Source: Methanocella arvoryzae MRE50 (GTDB lineage: Archaea > Halobacteriota > Methanocellia > Methanocellales > Methanocellaceae). Taken from it: a DNA stretch of 64,000 nt. A program made the position numbers and the translations under genes. Positions 40,608-49,410 of the stretch are shown here, in pieces (position 1 is the first letter of the stretch; each line of letters opens with the position of its first letter). Location of the stretch: the NCBI RefSeq assembly GCF_000063445.1, contig NC_009464.1, forward strand, positions 2,108,001-2,172,000, given 5' to 3'. The notes beneath the pieces are model-generated. The model was not told where the DNA came from and ran no database searches. It was given only the letters and a program-made list of their open reading frames with translations.

Positions 40608-42528
40608 CAGCAGCAGAAAAGAATTCCGCACCTTGGTGTCGCTGGAAGACGCCCGCAAGGCGCTGCTTCCGTTCTACAAAACGGCAGAGGAGCAGGTGCC
40701 CCTTCCTGAGTGCTACGGCCGCACCCTGGCCCGAAACATCGCATCCAGGGTAGACGTGCCCGGGTTCGACCGGGCCTCCATGGACGGCTTTGCAGTCAAA
40801 GCCAGGGACACATGGGGAGCAGATGAGGCAGAGCCCAGATCGCTGAGGATCGCCGGCATCATTCACGCAGGGGACACGCCCGCTGTGAAGGTCGAGCCAG
40901 GCACCGCTGTCGAGATCGCCACCGGCGCCATGATGCCCGAAGGGGCCAACGCGGTCGTCATGGTAGAGCAGACGGACACCGAGGGCGACACTGTCAACAT
41001 ACGAAAGCCCGTTTCCCCCGGGGAGAACGTCATGCATGCAGGCGCCGACGTCATGCAGGGCGAGCTGGTGCTCAGGAAGGGCACACGGCTCACATCTAGA
41101 GAGATCAGCGTCCTCGCTGCGGTAGGTCTAAAAGAGGTCCCAGTGTACCGCAGGCCAGGGGTCGCCATCATCTCCACCGGCAACGAGATCGCTTCCCCGG
41201 GCGAGCCGCTGAAGCCCGGGCAGATCTACGACGTCAACGCCTACGCAGTCGGAGCGGGAGTCATCGAGAACGGGGGCGAGCCGTGCTACTATGGCATCGT
41301 CCGTGACGAGCCCGACGCTTTCCGCAAAGCGCTGCTGGACGCCAGCACAAAGGCAGATCTGGTTCTCACTTCGGGCAGCACCTCCGCCGGAGCGTCGGAC
41401 ATGATGTTCTCCACCGTGGGCGGAGTAGGCAAAGTCCTCGTCCACGGCATCAAGATCAAGCCCGGCAAGCCCACGATCATAGGCGAAGCCAACGGCCGGC
41501 CTTTCATCGGACTCCCCGGCTACCCCTCCTCGGCGCTGACCATCTTCAACGAAGTGGCCGCACCGCTGATAAGGCACATGAGCGGCCACCCGGAACCGGA
41601 GCGCTCCACAGTTAAGGCGAAGATGGCCCTCACCCTCCAGTCCGAGGCGGGCAGGGAAGTCCTCCAGCCGGTAGGCCTTACCAGGACAAAGGACGGCCTG
41701 GCGGCTTACCCGATAGAAAAGGGATCAGGCGCAGTGACGTCTCTGAGGGACGCCGACGGCTACGTGGAGATCGGTGAGGACGTCCACGTGATCGAGGAAG
41801 GCTCCGAAGTAGAGGTGAGGCTGTTCTCTCCAGTCATCTCGTTCCCTGACCTGCTCATCATAGGCAGCCACTGCCTGGGCATCGATGTGATCACGGACCT
41901 TATGGGGGAGAAAGGCTTCACCGTCAGGTCGATCAACGTCGGCTCCCTGGGCGGCTTCCGCTCCATCCGCAAAGGCGTGGCCGACGTGGCAGGGGTACAC
42001 CTGCTCGACGAGTCCGGCGTCTATAACGAGCCCTTCCTGAAGTCGCTGGGCATCGGGGACGCCACCCTGGTTAAGGGCTACATCCGGGAGCAGGGGATCA
42101 TCGTGGCCAGGGGTAACCCCCTGCACATCCGGGGAATCGCTGACCTGCCCGGAAAGCGGATCGTCAACCGGACTAAAGGGTCTGGTACAAGGACGCTGTT
42201 CGACATGGAACTGCGGAAGCTGGCAGCAGAGAAGGGTGTGCCCTTCGAAAAGCTGATCGAGTCAATCCGGGGCTATGACGTGGAGGCTAAGACACATAGT
42301 GCCGTTGCTGCGGCGATCATTGCCGGCAAGGCGGACGCGGGCCTGGGGATTAAAACAGTAGCGGTCCAGAACAGGCTGGACTTCATACCTTTGAGGGACG
42401 AGGAGTACGATTTCGTGATCAGGAAAGAGGTCCTGGATAGGCCTGCTACAAAGGCTTTCCTTGAGATACTTAAGTCAAAGGAATTTGACGCGGAGCTCCA
42501 AAATCTGGGATACAGGCTAAAGATCTAA
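40600..42528 (+). CDS. MoeA fused to a PBP-like domain, copy 2
   Basis: The 642-residue protein has a MoeA part (about 1-400; GFDRASMDGFAVKARDTWG, TGAMMPEGANAVVMVEQTDT, LTSGSTSAGASDMMFSTVGG). A periplasmic-binding-protein-like domain follows (about 425-642; LIIGSHCLGIDVITDLM, NRTKGSGTRTLFDMELRK, AAIIAGKADAGLGIKTVA). There is no signal peptide, so the PBP fold acts in the cytoplasm, probably as an oxyanion or cofactor sensor/donor. This fusion is known in methanogens and other anaerobes. The start is a TTG at 40600 within the end of the upstream gene. A decayed copy of its 3' end occurs at 44505-44617. Confidence 0.9.
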   Translation: MSNSSRKEFRTLVSLEDARKALLPFYKTAEEQVPLPECYGRTLARNIASRVDVPGFDRASMDGFAVKARDTWGADEAEPRSLRIAGIIHAGDTPAVKVEPGTAVEIATGAMMPEGANAVVMVEQTDTEGDTVNIRKPVSPGENVMHAGADVMQGELVLRKGTRLTSREISVLAAVGLKEVPVYRRPGVAIISTGNEIASPGEPLKPGQIYDVNAYAVGAGVIENGGEPCYYGIVRDEPDAFRKALLDASTKADLVLTSGSTSAGASDMMFSTVGGVGKVLVHGIKIKPGKPTIIGEANGRPFIGLPGYPSSALTIFNEVAAPLIRHMSGHPEPERSTVKAKMALTLQSEAGREVLQPVGLTRTKDGLAAYPIEKGSGAVTSLRDADGYVEIGEDVHVIEEGSEVEVRLFSPVISFPDLLIIGSHCLGIDVITDLMGEKGFTVRSINVGSLGGFRSIRKGVADVAGVHLLDESGVYNEPFLKSLGIGDATLVKGYIREQGIIVARGNPLHIRGIADLPGKRIVNRTKGSGTRTLFDMELRKLAAEKGVPFEKLIESIRGYDVEAKTHSAVAAAIIAGKADAGLGIKTVAVQNRLDFIPLRDEEYDFVIRKEVLDRPATKAFLEILKSKEFDAELQNLGYRLKI

Positions 42529-42854
42529 TGATTACGAATCATTTCTAGTTAAGAGATGGGGTCTGATAGTTGTGTTATCGGCTTCTGGCACAGGCCTCAT
42601 CCCTGGATATATGGCAGATAGTAACAAGGCCTGATTATCCATCCACTGGGAATGAGTAAACTATGTGAACAAGCTTATTTTATATAACTGATTACTCCTC
42701 GGATTGGGGGCATGGTTCTTCCCAATTATCCTTTTAGGCTATTTCGATAACAGAGCGACTTATTTGAAGTTTTATATTCATGTGGTGTTTATATAAGCTA
42801 TATTTCCTTTTATTTGGCGCCTTCACTTCGATCAGAAAGATTATAAAGGTCTAA

Positions 42855-42868
42855 TTACTAATTGGTAA
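42855..42868 (+). promoter_or_regulatory. Palindromic operator-like site upstream of surface protein A; content of 42529-42984
   Basis: TTACTAATTGGTAA is a near-perfect palindrome, extended on the right to TTACTAATTGGTAATTAC. The identical sequence is at 44687-44700, in front of surface protein B. TATA-like TTTATATAAGC is at about 42788. The rest of the gap is AT-rich with no ORF. The site is a candidate for a shared regulator of the surface-protein genes. Confidence 0.55.
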
Positions 42869-42984
42869 TTACGAAAAAACTCGTTTATTTGGCGTTTGCC
42901 GTAGTATGGGTTACCGCATATATGAGGGTAATTTAACTGACGGTTGCCAGGTAGATGCGAAATAACGATGGGGGGAAATATAGC

Positions 42985-44238
42985 ATGAAGAAAGAAACCA
43001 GCCTGACTGGAAAGATATGGATCGTAATGATAATCGTAATGGCGGCGCTCGCCACTGTGCTGGCGCCGGCGCTGCTAGTACCTGCAACCGCAGCGCCAAA
43101 TACTGCAAATCTGAAGATCGAAGTAGTAAATGCAGATAATAGCCCGGCCAGCGGTATTATTATAACTGTATACCTTAGTGACGGAATTACTCAGCTAGTC
43201 CATAGTAACAATCCTACCACTAGCAGTAAGGTAACTATGAACCAGGTACCTCATGGTATTTATGTAATTAAGGTAACTGATACAACTGGAGCATTGTTAA
43301 AGACGAAGAGTATGGAACTCAACGCAACAACCCCGTGGTTCACTATAACCTTGGATACAATACCTACGCCGACTGTGACGCCGACTCCGACTGTGACGCC
43401 GACTCCGACTGCTACGCCGACTGTGACTCCGACTCCTACGGTGACGCCGACTCCGACTGCTACGCCGACTCCGACTGCTACGCCGACTGTGACTCCGACT
43501 CCGACTGCTACGCCGACTCCGACTGCTACGCCGACTGTGACTCCGACTCCGACTGCTACGCCGACTGTGACGCCGACTCCGACTGTGACGCCGACTCCGA
43601 CTCCGACTGCTACGCCGACTGTGACGCCGACTCCGACTGCTACGCCGACTGTGACGCCGACTCCGACTGCTACGCCGACTGCTACGCCGACTGTGACGCC
43701 GACTCCGACTGCTACGCCGACTGTGACGCCGACTCCGACTGTGACGCCGACTGTGACGCCGACTCCGACTGTGACGCCGACTCCGACTGTGACGCCGACT
43801 GTGACGCCGACTCCGACTGTGACGCCGACTCAGACTGTGACGCCGACTCCGACTGCTACGCCGACTGTGACTCCGACTGCTACGCCGACTGTGACTCCGA
43901 CGCCGACGGTTACTCCGACTGTGACGCCGACTCCGACTGCTACGCCGAGAGGAAATCCTGCTACGATTGACATGAGCGCGTTCTACGTGCGTGTAACAGA
44001 GGTCCCGTCTCCGACTCCTACGGTTACTCCGACTCCGACCCCGGAGCCCACGGTTGAGGCCACGCCGGTGCCGGCCACTCCGACTCCGACTGTAGAGCCG
44101 ACCGTTGCACCGTCTCCGGTGCCGACTACTACGGCTCAGACGTCTATCGGTGACTACTGGTGGCTTCTGTTGCTGCTCATTCTTGTTGTTGCAGGTGTAG
44201 TAGGCGTCTACTATTACACCAAGAAGGGCGGAAAGTAA
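42985..44238 (+). CDS. Surface protein A: signal peptide, Ig-like domain, Thr-Pro repeat stalk, C-terminal anchor
   Basis: Translation from the ATG at 42985 ([20 protein letters not shown]) follows a GGGGGGA run; an ATG ten codons upstream is less likely. After the signal peptide (cut near ATAAPNTA) comes a small beta domain of about 85 residues ([18 protein letters not shown]). A stalk of about 200 residues follows, made of TPTPTVTPT-type repeats, then an acidic Pro-rich part. A single TM segment ([20 protein letters not shown]) ends in YYTKKGGK. The stalk is a likely O-glycosylation target. The last 36 residues are identical to those of surface protein C, and the DNA identity extends past the gene. 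Confidence 0.9.
   Translation: MKKETSLTGKIWIVMIIVMAALATVLAPALLVPATAAPNTANLKIEVVNADNSPASGIIITVYLSDGITQLVHSNNPTTSSKVTMNQVPHGIYVIKVTDTTGALLKTKSMELNATTPWFTITLDTIPTPTVTPTPTVTPTPTATPTVTPTPTVTPTPTATPTPTATPTVTPTPTATPTPTATPTVTPTPTATPTVTPTPTVTPTPTPTATPTVTPTPTATPTVTPTPTATPTATPTVTPTPTATPTVTPTPTVTPTVTPTPTVTPTPTVTPTVTPTPTVTPTQTVTPTPTATPTVTPTATPTVTPTPTVTPTVTPTPTATPRGNPATIDMSAFYVRVTEVPSPTPTVTPTPTPEPTVEATPVPATPTPTVEPTVAPSPVPTTTAQTSIGDYWWLLLLLILVVAGVVGVYYYTKKGGK
43366..43951 (+). repeat. Six-base-based tandem repeats encoding the Thr-Pro stalk
   Basis: About 585 bases of CCGACT, GTGACG and GCTACG hexamers in varying order, such as CCGACTCCGACTGTGACG. All encode Thr-Pro, Thr-Val or Thr-Ala pairs. Unequal recombination or slippage here would change stalk length in whole hexamers without frameshift. 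Confidence 0.9.
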
Positions 44239-44254
44239 AAGTAAATAGGTATGC

Positions 44255-44283
44255 GGGGGCTTTTACGCCCCCCTTCTTTTTTA
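44255..44283 (+). terminator. Terminator after surface protein A
   Basis: GGGGGC-TTTTAC-GCCCCC (44255-44272) followed by TTCTTTTTT. The same structure recurs after surface protein C (44255 + 4307). It probably also ends transcription from the opposite strand in the intact locus. Confidence 0.8.
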
Positions 44284-44493
44284 TATCTCTGGCGCCGAAT
44301 TTTTGGGGCTGTATGTTTTCAATCTTTTTTCGTAGAGCATGTACCACATACAAAGTGTGAGGAGGCAAGTGAGGCCTATAGAGATTAGGTAGCTCCATGG
44401 TCCTATACATTGCAGGAGAGTGGTCATGTCGGATCCGGAGTTGTAATTATTCAGGCTCTCAATAGTACGCAGTCCTACCACGTATAAGGCGAA
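44281..44493 (-). pseudogene. 3' fragment of the HEMGH membrane-protease gene
   Basis: The last 66 or so codons of the gene at 48588-49166 are repeated here almost identically (VGLRTIESLNNYNSGSDMTT in place of NNYNPGSDMTT). The reading frame stops matching at 44493, where the sequence switches to a remnant of moeA. The fragment lacks the HExxH motif and most membrane segments and cannot be functional. Confidence 0.85.
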
Positions 44494-44504
44494 CTCGAAT
44501 GGCG

Positions 44505-44617
44505 GAGGAGTATGACTTCATGGTCAGAAAGATGTGGTAGTTAAGCCTGCCGTAAAGGCGTTTCTGGAAGTGCTGAGGTCTGGTAAGTTCAAGGCGGGGT
44601 TGCAAGAGCCTGGTTAG
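44505..44617 (+). pseudogene. Decayed 3' fragment of the MoeA-PBP gene
   Basis: The reading EEYDFMVRK, then after a frameshift VVKPAVKAFLEVLRSGKFKA and GLQEPG-stop, aligns with EEYDFVIRKEVLDRPATKAF and LEILKSKEFDAELQNLGY at the end of the MoeA-PBP gene (40600-42528). It has an in-frame TAG at 44538 before the frameshift. It lies at the same relative position to the palindrome and surface gene as the intact moeA end does in the first block. Confidence 0.75.
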
Positions 44618-44686
44618 CATGCGAAATAAATCTAATATTATAATATTTTCTTTTTTAGGGCTGTGAGAAAGCTTATATTTATGTAG

Positions 44687-44700
44687 TTACTAATTGGTAA
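44687..44700 (+). promoter_or_regulatory. Palindromic operator-like site upstream of surface protein B
   Basis: TTACTAATTGGTAA followed by TTAC, identical to 42855-42868. The following bases (AAATTTGGCTGTTACC) are also similar to those after the first site (TTATTTGGCGTTTGCC), so the leader was probably copied along with the gene. Confidence 0.55.
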
Positions 44701-44814
44701 TTACATAAATTCCTATAAATTTGGCTGTTACCATATGTGCGGTTGCTATCAGCAGGCAGTCGCATATGTTTCTTGTGACAGCTATCTTAAGATGTATATA
44801 TTGGGGGGAACTAT

Positions 44815-47748
44815 ACGACAGCCAACATACTGGTTGGTACCTTAAGCAGGACACCGCAGGGTACCATCAAAAATAGTAATGCGGCCTATCGGCTATATTC
44901 CGATAGGATATGGAGGATAGCTGTCTTTACAACTATCCTGGTACTGCTTGTGATCGCGGCTTCAGCTTTGTTTGCCGCACCTGCGCTGGCAGACTTTCCA
45001 AAATCAAGCGACATACAGTTCAGCCAGTCTAACTATGACGTTTATGAACTGGCAAACGGGAATGATGTTACTGTACGAATTACTGTTACCATTAATGACC
45101 TGGACCTGGATGATGATGAGCGCTACAGGGTTCATATCAACACTGACCAGCGAACTGCGCTACGTGATGAAGATCGTTATGGGCAAAGAGATTACGTACC
45201 CTACTGGGAACATGACTATAGATATCTTGAGTTTACGAGCGCCGACAACGGGGCGATTGCCCAGAAACATTTCGACGTCACGGTACACAGTAATACCGTT
45301 GACGATGCAGCAACTGAATATTTCGTCGTAGAGATGCGCGGCTACTGGAAAGGCTACAAAACATTAATCGGTTGGATTTATCCTGACTATGATTCATTTA
45401 AAAATATCAAACGGTCAAATGTGACGATCTACGATGCCGATACAACTGCCCCAATCACGACTGCTACGGCCAGCGGCACTTCTGGTGCCAACGGCTGGTA
45501 CACCAGTATCGTACAGGTGACTTTGACTGCCAGTGATGAGGACTCGGGAGTCGCCAACACCTATTATACCATTGATGGTGGCGCTCAGCAGACCTATTCT
45601 GCTCCGTTTACGGTCACCGATGGTACCCACACTATCCAGTACTGGAGCGTGGACAAGGCGGGGAACACAGAAACTGCTCAGACTCTCAATCTTAATGTTG
45701 ACACCAAGGCCCCTGTAATTACCTCTGACAGGACTCCGGCTAATGCCAACGGCTGGAATAACGGTGATGTCACTGTGAGCTTCACGGCTACGGATGATGG
45801 CTCTGGAATCTCCGGTTCAGCATCCTACAGCCAGACCCTAACAGGCGAAGGCTCAAGTCAGTCGGTAGAATGGTCTGTAACGGACCTTGCCGGTAATACG
45901 GCGAATGCTACTGTTAGTAACATCAACATTGACAAGACTGCTCCGAGCATCACTGGTGCTGTTGACCGGGATGCGAATGCGAACGGCTGGTATAACGCTG
46001 ATGTGACTGTTACCTTCACGGCTGGTGCTGACCTGTCTGGTATAGCTTCGATCACTGATCCGGTTGTTCTGGGCGAGGGTGCAGGTCAGTCTGTTACTGG
46101 TACTGTTGTTGACCTGGCGGGTAACTCTGCTTCGACTACTGTGAGCGGTATCAATGTTGACAAGACTGCTCCTGTACTGGTGAGCTCTGGTCCTACGACC
46201 TCACCGAATATCAACGGTTGGTATAACGGCGATGTTACTGTGAACTTTGTTGGTAGCGACGCCCTGTCGGGTATCTCTGGCAGCACTTCTGCAGATGTCG
46301 TTGTATCAACTGAAGGTGCGGATGAGGTTGCCTCGTATACGTTTACCGATAAGGCAGGTAATTCTGCAACGTTCTATGTGACTGGTATTAAGCTTGATAA
46401 GACCGCTCCGGTTATCACGACTGCCAGGACTCCGGCAAACGCAAATGGCTGGAATAACGGTCCGGTGACTGTGAGCTTCACTGCTACTGACGCAGGTTCC
46501 GGCATAGATGGCGATGCTACCTATGAGGAGACTGTGGCCGGTGATGGTGAGGATCAGGAAGCTTCATGGTCTGTTAGTGACTTGGCGGGTAACAGTGCTT
46601 CGGCTACTGTTGGCGGGATCAACATAGATACGGCTGCTCCAACCACCACGGATGATCTGACAGGCACACTGGGCAATGACGGCTGGTTCCTCACCGACGT
46701 CCACGTGACGCTCAGCGCCACCGACGGGGCCGCATTCCAGGCTGTGTCGGGCAGCGGGCTCCTGCTCCTGGCGGCCGGGAGTTCCGATGAGGGATCCTCC
46801 GGCATCGCCGAGATCTGGTACACCCTTGATGGGAGTGCACCAATCGCCTACCCGGATGGCGGGTTCGATGTGACCGGCAACGGCCAGCACGTCATCACTT
46901 TCTGGAGTGTAGACGCAGCAGGCAACGCAGAGGAACCGAACACCGACAACTTCAAGATCGACAAGGATGCCCCGGTCACTACATTTAGCGTAACCGGTGC
47001 AGAGGTGACTCTCGATGCCGCAGACAACATTGACGGCTCGGGTGTGGCTGCAACCTACTACACGCTCAATGGCGGACTGACGCAGACCTATATCGGCTCG
47101 TTCCCCTTACCTGACGGTACGTATACCATCGAGTTCTGGAGCGAGGACGTCGCGGGCAACGTGGAACTCCACGGTGACGGCTTGAACACTGAAACCTTCA
47201 CGGTCGAGACTGTCCAGAGCTATACGATCCACCTACTGACGGGCTGGAACCTGGTGTCATCGCCACTGATAATTGAGCCGATGAGAGCTTCTGACATTGT
47301 AGGCAATGGCATTACCATGGTTGCGAAGTACAACAAGGACACTGGCGAGTTCACAATCTACTCGATGGAAATCAACCAGCCTGGCGATCCCGAAGACTTT
47401 GTGGTTACCAATGACGTTGGTTACTACTTCGCCGCAAGCCAGGATATGGATTACACATTTGTCGGTGTGTACGCGCCTGTACCCTACTCCATTGATGTAC
47501 CCGGTGACAACAGATGGGACATCTACGGATGGACTTCTCTCCAGAGCTCAACCGCGTATGAAGTTGCTTCCCTCATGGATGGTATGCAGATGATCGCAGT
47601 ATACAACCATGATACCGGCGGCTTCACTATCTTCTCGGAAGAGATCAACACTGTCCAAGATGCAGAAAATTTCGTGATGGGCCCCGGAGTTGGCTACTTC
47701 ATCACATCTGATACGACGACAACTCTCGCATATGAGGTGCCAGTATGA
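44815..47748 (+). CDS. Surface protein B: Calx-beta-like and repeated Ig-like domains; start not a standard codon
   Basis: The first standard start is a GTG at 44950, which would leave a very short signal peptide without a basic end. The frame is open upstream to 44791 and reads YSDRIWRIAVFTTILVLLVI before AASALFAAPALA, a full signal peptide. GGGGGG at 44803 is six bases before an ACG at 44815, matching the layout in front of surface protein A. The mature part has a Calx-beta-like domain (about 130 residues) and seven Ig-like repeats with NANGWNNGDVTVSFTATD and DLAGN motifs. A C-terminal domain follows with two LLTGWNLVSSP-type units. There is no C-terminal membrane anchor. It overlaps surface protein C by ATGA. 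Confidence 0.85.
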   Translation, partial: TTANILVGTLSRTPQGTIKNSNAAYRLYSDRIWRIAVFTTILVLLVIAASALFAAPALADFPKSSDIQFSQSNYDVYELANGNDVTVRITVTINDLDLDDDERYRVHINTDQRTALRDEDRYGQRDYVPYWEHDYRYLEFTSADNGAIAQKHFDVTVHSNTVDDAATEYFVVEMRGYWKGYKTLIGWIYPDYDSFKNIKRSNVTIYDADTTAPITTATASGTSGANGWYTSIVQVTLTASDEDSGVANTYYTIDGGAQQTYSAPFTVTDGTHTIQYWSVDKAGNTETAQTLNLNVDTKAPVITSDRTPANANGWNNGDVTVSFTATDDGSGISGSASYSQTLTGEGSSQSVEWSVTDLAGNTANATVSNINIDKTAPSITGAVDRDANANGWYNADVTVTFTAGADLSGIASITDPVVLGEGAGQSVTGTVVDLAGNSASTTVSGINVDKTAPVLVSSGPTTSPNINGWYNGDVTVNFVGSDALSGISGSTSADVVVSTEGADEVASYTFTDKAGNSATFYVTGIKLDKTAPVITTARTPANANGWNNGPVTVSFTATDAGSGIDGDATYEETVAGDGEDQEASWSVSDLAGNSASATVGGINIDTAAPTTTDDLTGTLGNDGWFLTDVHVTLSATDGAAFQAVSGSGLLLLAAGSSDEGSSGIAEIWYTLDGSAPIAYPDGGFDVTGNGQHVITFWSVDAAGNAEEPNTDNFKIDKDAPVTTFSVTGAEVTLDAADNIDGSGVAATYYTLNGGLTQTYIGSFPLPDGTYTIEFWSEDVAGNVELHGDGLNTETFTVETVQSYTIHLLTGWNLVSSPLIIEPMRASDIVGNGITMVAKYNKDTGEFTIYSMEINQPGDPEDFVVTNDVGYYFAASQDMDYTFVGVYAPVPYSIDVPGDNRWDIYGWTSLQSSTAYEVASLMDGMQMIAVYNHDTGGFTIFSEEINTVQDAENFVMGPGVGYFITSDTTTTLAYEVPV

Positions 47749-48545
47749 AAATGAGAAAACTGTTAATTTTCAGCTTACTGCTGGTTTTATTAACCAGCAG
47801 TTTTGCCGCAGTTGCAAATGCACAGGTTCCATGCTTAGTTAAAGTGCATGTGACATACGATGGTTCTGGTGTCAGTGGTGCATCGGTATCGGATAGCAAT
47901 GGCCACGGAGTATCCGACCGTGGAAACGGCCTTTATACATTCGCCGGTACTCAAGGGCAGAGTGGTACAGTATCTGCTTCCTATAACGGGCAGAGCGCAT
48001 CTCAAGGTTATAACATAGGAACTGGCTCTGATGTGACGAGCATTGATATTTACATATCACTAAGCAGTCCGGCTCCGACTCCTACTCCGACTCCTACTCC
48101 GACTCCGACTCCTACTCCGACGGTGACGCCTACAGTTACTCCTACGGTTACTCCTACGGTGACGCCTACGGTTGCTCCGACCGTTACTCCAACTGCAACG
48201 CCAACGGTAACGCCTACGGTAACACCAACTGTTACTCCGACGATTACTCCAACAGTTTCTCCGACCAGCACCCCGGGCAACCCTGCATCTTACAACATCG
48301 AGATGATCAGGGTCACTGAGTACCCGAACGTTACTGCAACCCCGGAGCCGACCGTAGAGGCAACCCCGGCCCCGGCAACGCCGACTCCGACCATAGAGCC
48401 GACCGTTGCACCGACACCGACCCCGGTCCCGACGACCACGGCTCAGACGTCTATCGGTGACTACTGGTGGCTTCTGTTGCTGCTCATTCTTGTTGTTGCA
48501 GGTGTAGTAGGCGTCTACTATTACACCAAGAAGGGCGGAAAGTAA
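47745..48545 (+). CDS. Surface protein C: signal peptide, Ig-like domain, Thr-Pro stalk, C-terminal anchor
   Basis: The 266-residue protein starts MKMRKLLIFSLLLVLLTSSF (signal peptide ending VANAQ). A beta domain of about 75 residues (VKVHVTYDGSGVSGASVSDS) precedes a Thr-Pro/Val stalk of about 70 residues, shorter and with more varied codons than in protein A. The same anchor [20 protein letters not shown] and tail KKGGK follow. Its ATG overlaps the TGA of protein B, so B and C are made together. C may anchor B to the cell or form a complex with it. The 3' end is part of the 363-base direct repeat. Confidence 0.9.
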   Translation: MKMRKLLIFSLLLVLLTSSFAAVANAQVPCLVKVHVTYDGSGVSGASVSDSNGHGVSDRGNGLYTFAGTQGQSGTVSASYNGQSASQGYNIGTGSDVTSIDIYISLSSPAPTPTPTPTPTPTPTPTVTPTVTPTVTPTVTPTVAPTVTPTATPTVTPTVTPTVTPTITPTVSPTSTPGNPASYNIEMIRVTEYPNVTATPEPTVEATPAPATPTPTIEPTVAPTPTPVPTTTAQTSIGDYWWLLLLLILVVAGVVGVYYYTKKGGK

Positions 48546-48800
48546 AAGTAAATAGGTATGCGGGGGCTTTTACGCCCCCCTTCTTTTTTATATCTCTGGC
48601 GCCGAATTTTTGGGGCTGTATGTTTTCAATCTTTTTTCGTAGAGCATGTACCACATACAAAGTGTGAGGAGGCAAGTGAGGCCTATAGAGATTAGGTAGC
48701 TCCATGGTCCTATACATTGCAGGAGAGTGGTCATGTCGGATCCGGGGTTGTAATTATTCAGGCTCTCAATAGTACGTAACCCTACCACGTATAAGGCGAG
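48438..48800. repeat. Long direct repeat, right copy (partner 44131-44493)
   Basis: Contains the end of surface protein C, its terminator (GGGGGC/GCCCCC at 48562-48579) and the 3' end of the intact protease gene. Because the flanking protease gene is complete here, this copy marks the original arrangement at its right side. Confidence 0.9.
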
Positions 48801-49166
48801 CTCCATTTTTAGATAATACAGGACTATTGTACCAGTTACTGTCAAGAGGATGCCGCCCAGCATCACTGTGCTGCTCTCGATACTGCCGGTGAGCAGAGTA
48901 TAGGTTGTAGCGCCATTAAATCCTGATAAGCTGACATATAGGCTGCAGACTTTGGCACCACAACATATGGCGGCGAGGGCATGTCCCATCTCATGGATGC
49001 CGACGAACAGAACGTTAAACAGCCATATGAGAATAGCCGTAAAAATTATTTTTTGCAGTATTGCTGGCAGAGCCTCTATTCTGGCTATCTTATGTAATCC
49101 GTGAGCAGGCGTATTTGTGCCCTGATCTGCTGTATCCTGGACACCTGGATAAGGGGGGCTATGCAC
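48588..49166 (-). CDS. Membrane protein with HExxH motif (M50-like intramembrane protease)
   Basis: The 192-residue protein has about five hydrophobic segments. The first strong one ends in a zinc-binding motif, LFNVLFVGIHEMGHALAAIC, as in site-2-protease-like M50 enzymes. The usual second motif (NxxPxxPLDG) is not visible, so activity is uncertain. The motif might be that of the simpler M50B-like family. It converges on the surface protein genes, and a 3' fragment of it lies at the end of surface protein A. A role in cleaving the anchored surface proteins is a guess from position. Confidence 0.75.
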   Translation of the reverse strand: MHSPPYPGVQDTADQGTNTPAHGLHKIARIEALPAILQKIIFTAILIWLFNVLFVGIHEMGHALAAICCGAKVCSLYVSLSGFNGATTYTLLTGSIESSTVMLGGILLTVTGTIVLYYLKMELALYVVGLRTIESLNNYNPGSDMTTLLQCIGPWSYLISIGLTCLLTLCMWYMLYEKRLKTYSPKNSAPEI

Positions 49167-49410
49167 ACAATGCTTTTTATTTTATTATATTTATATATTT
49201 ATTATACGTTTTAAACTGTTTTCTAATCCCCTGCGTATCTAAGTTATCGTTATAGTTCCCTTGAATATGCTATTAGCATAATGTTTGCACGTGTTACCCG
49301 GAGCCCTGATAAGCTCATTTTGGCCATTGCTCTGTAATTACAGTTTGAATACAATAGCTATTTATTATCCGGCTCTAAATTTTACATCGTTCGTTATCAG
49401 GGGCGTTATT

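Larger units (their letters stand above)
44131..44493. repeat. Long direct repeat, left copy (partner 48438-48800)
   Basis: About 363 bases nearly identical to 48438-48800 at a fixed offset of 4307. The repeat covers the codons of the last 36 residues of surface protein A, its terminator, and the 3' end of the protease-like gene on the other strand. The few differences cluster near the right end (for example GTACGCAGTCC versus GTACGTAACCC). Similarity stops abruptly at about 44493. Confidence 0.9.

Noticed and set aside
43335-43970. Long alternative frame over the Thr-Pro repeats giving an Asp/Ser/Cys-Ala-rich repeat protein
   Set aside because: It is a by-product of the hexamer repeats, which leave every frame without stops. 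The frame with signal peptide and anchor is clearly the real one.
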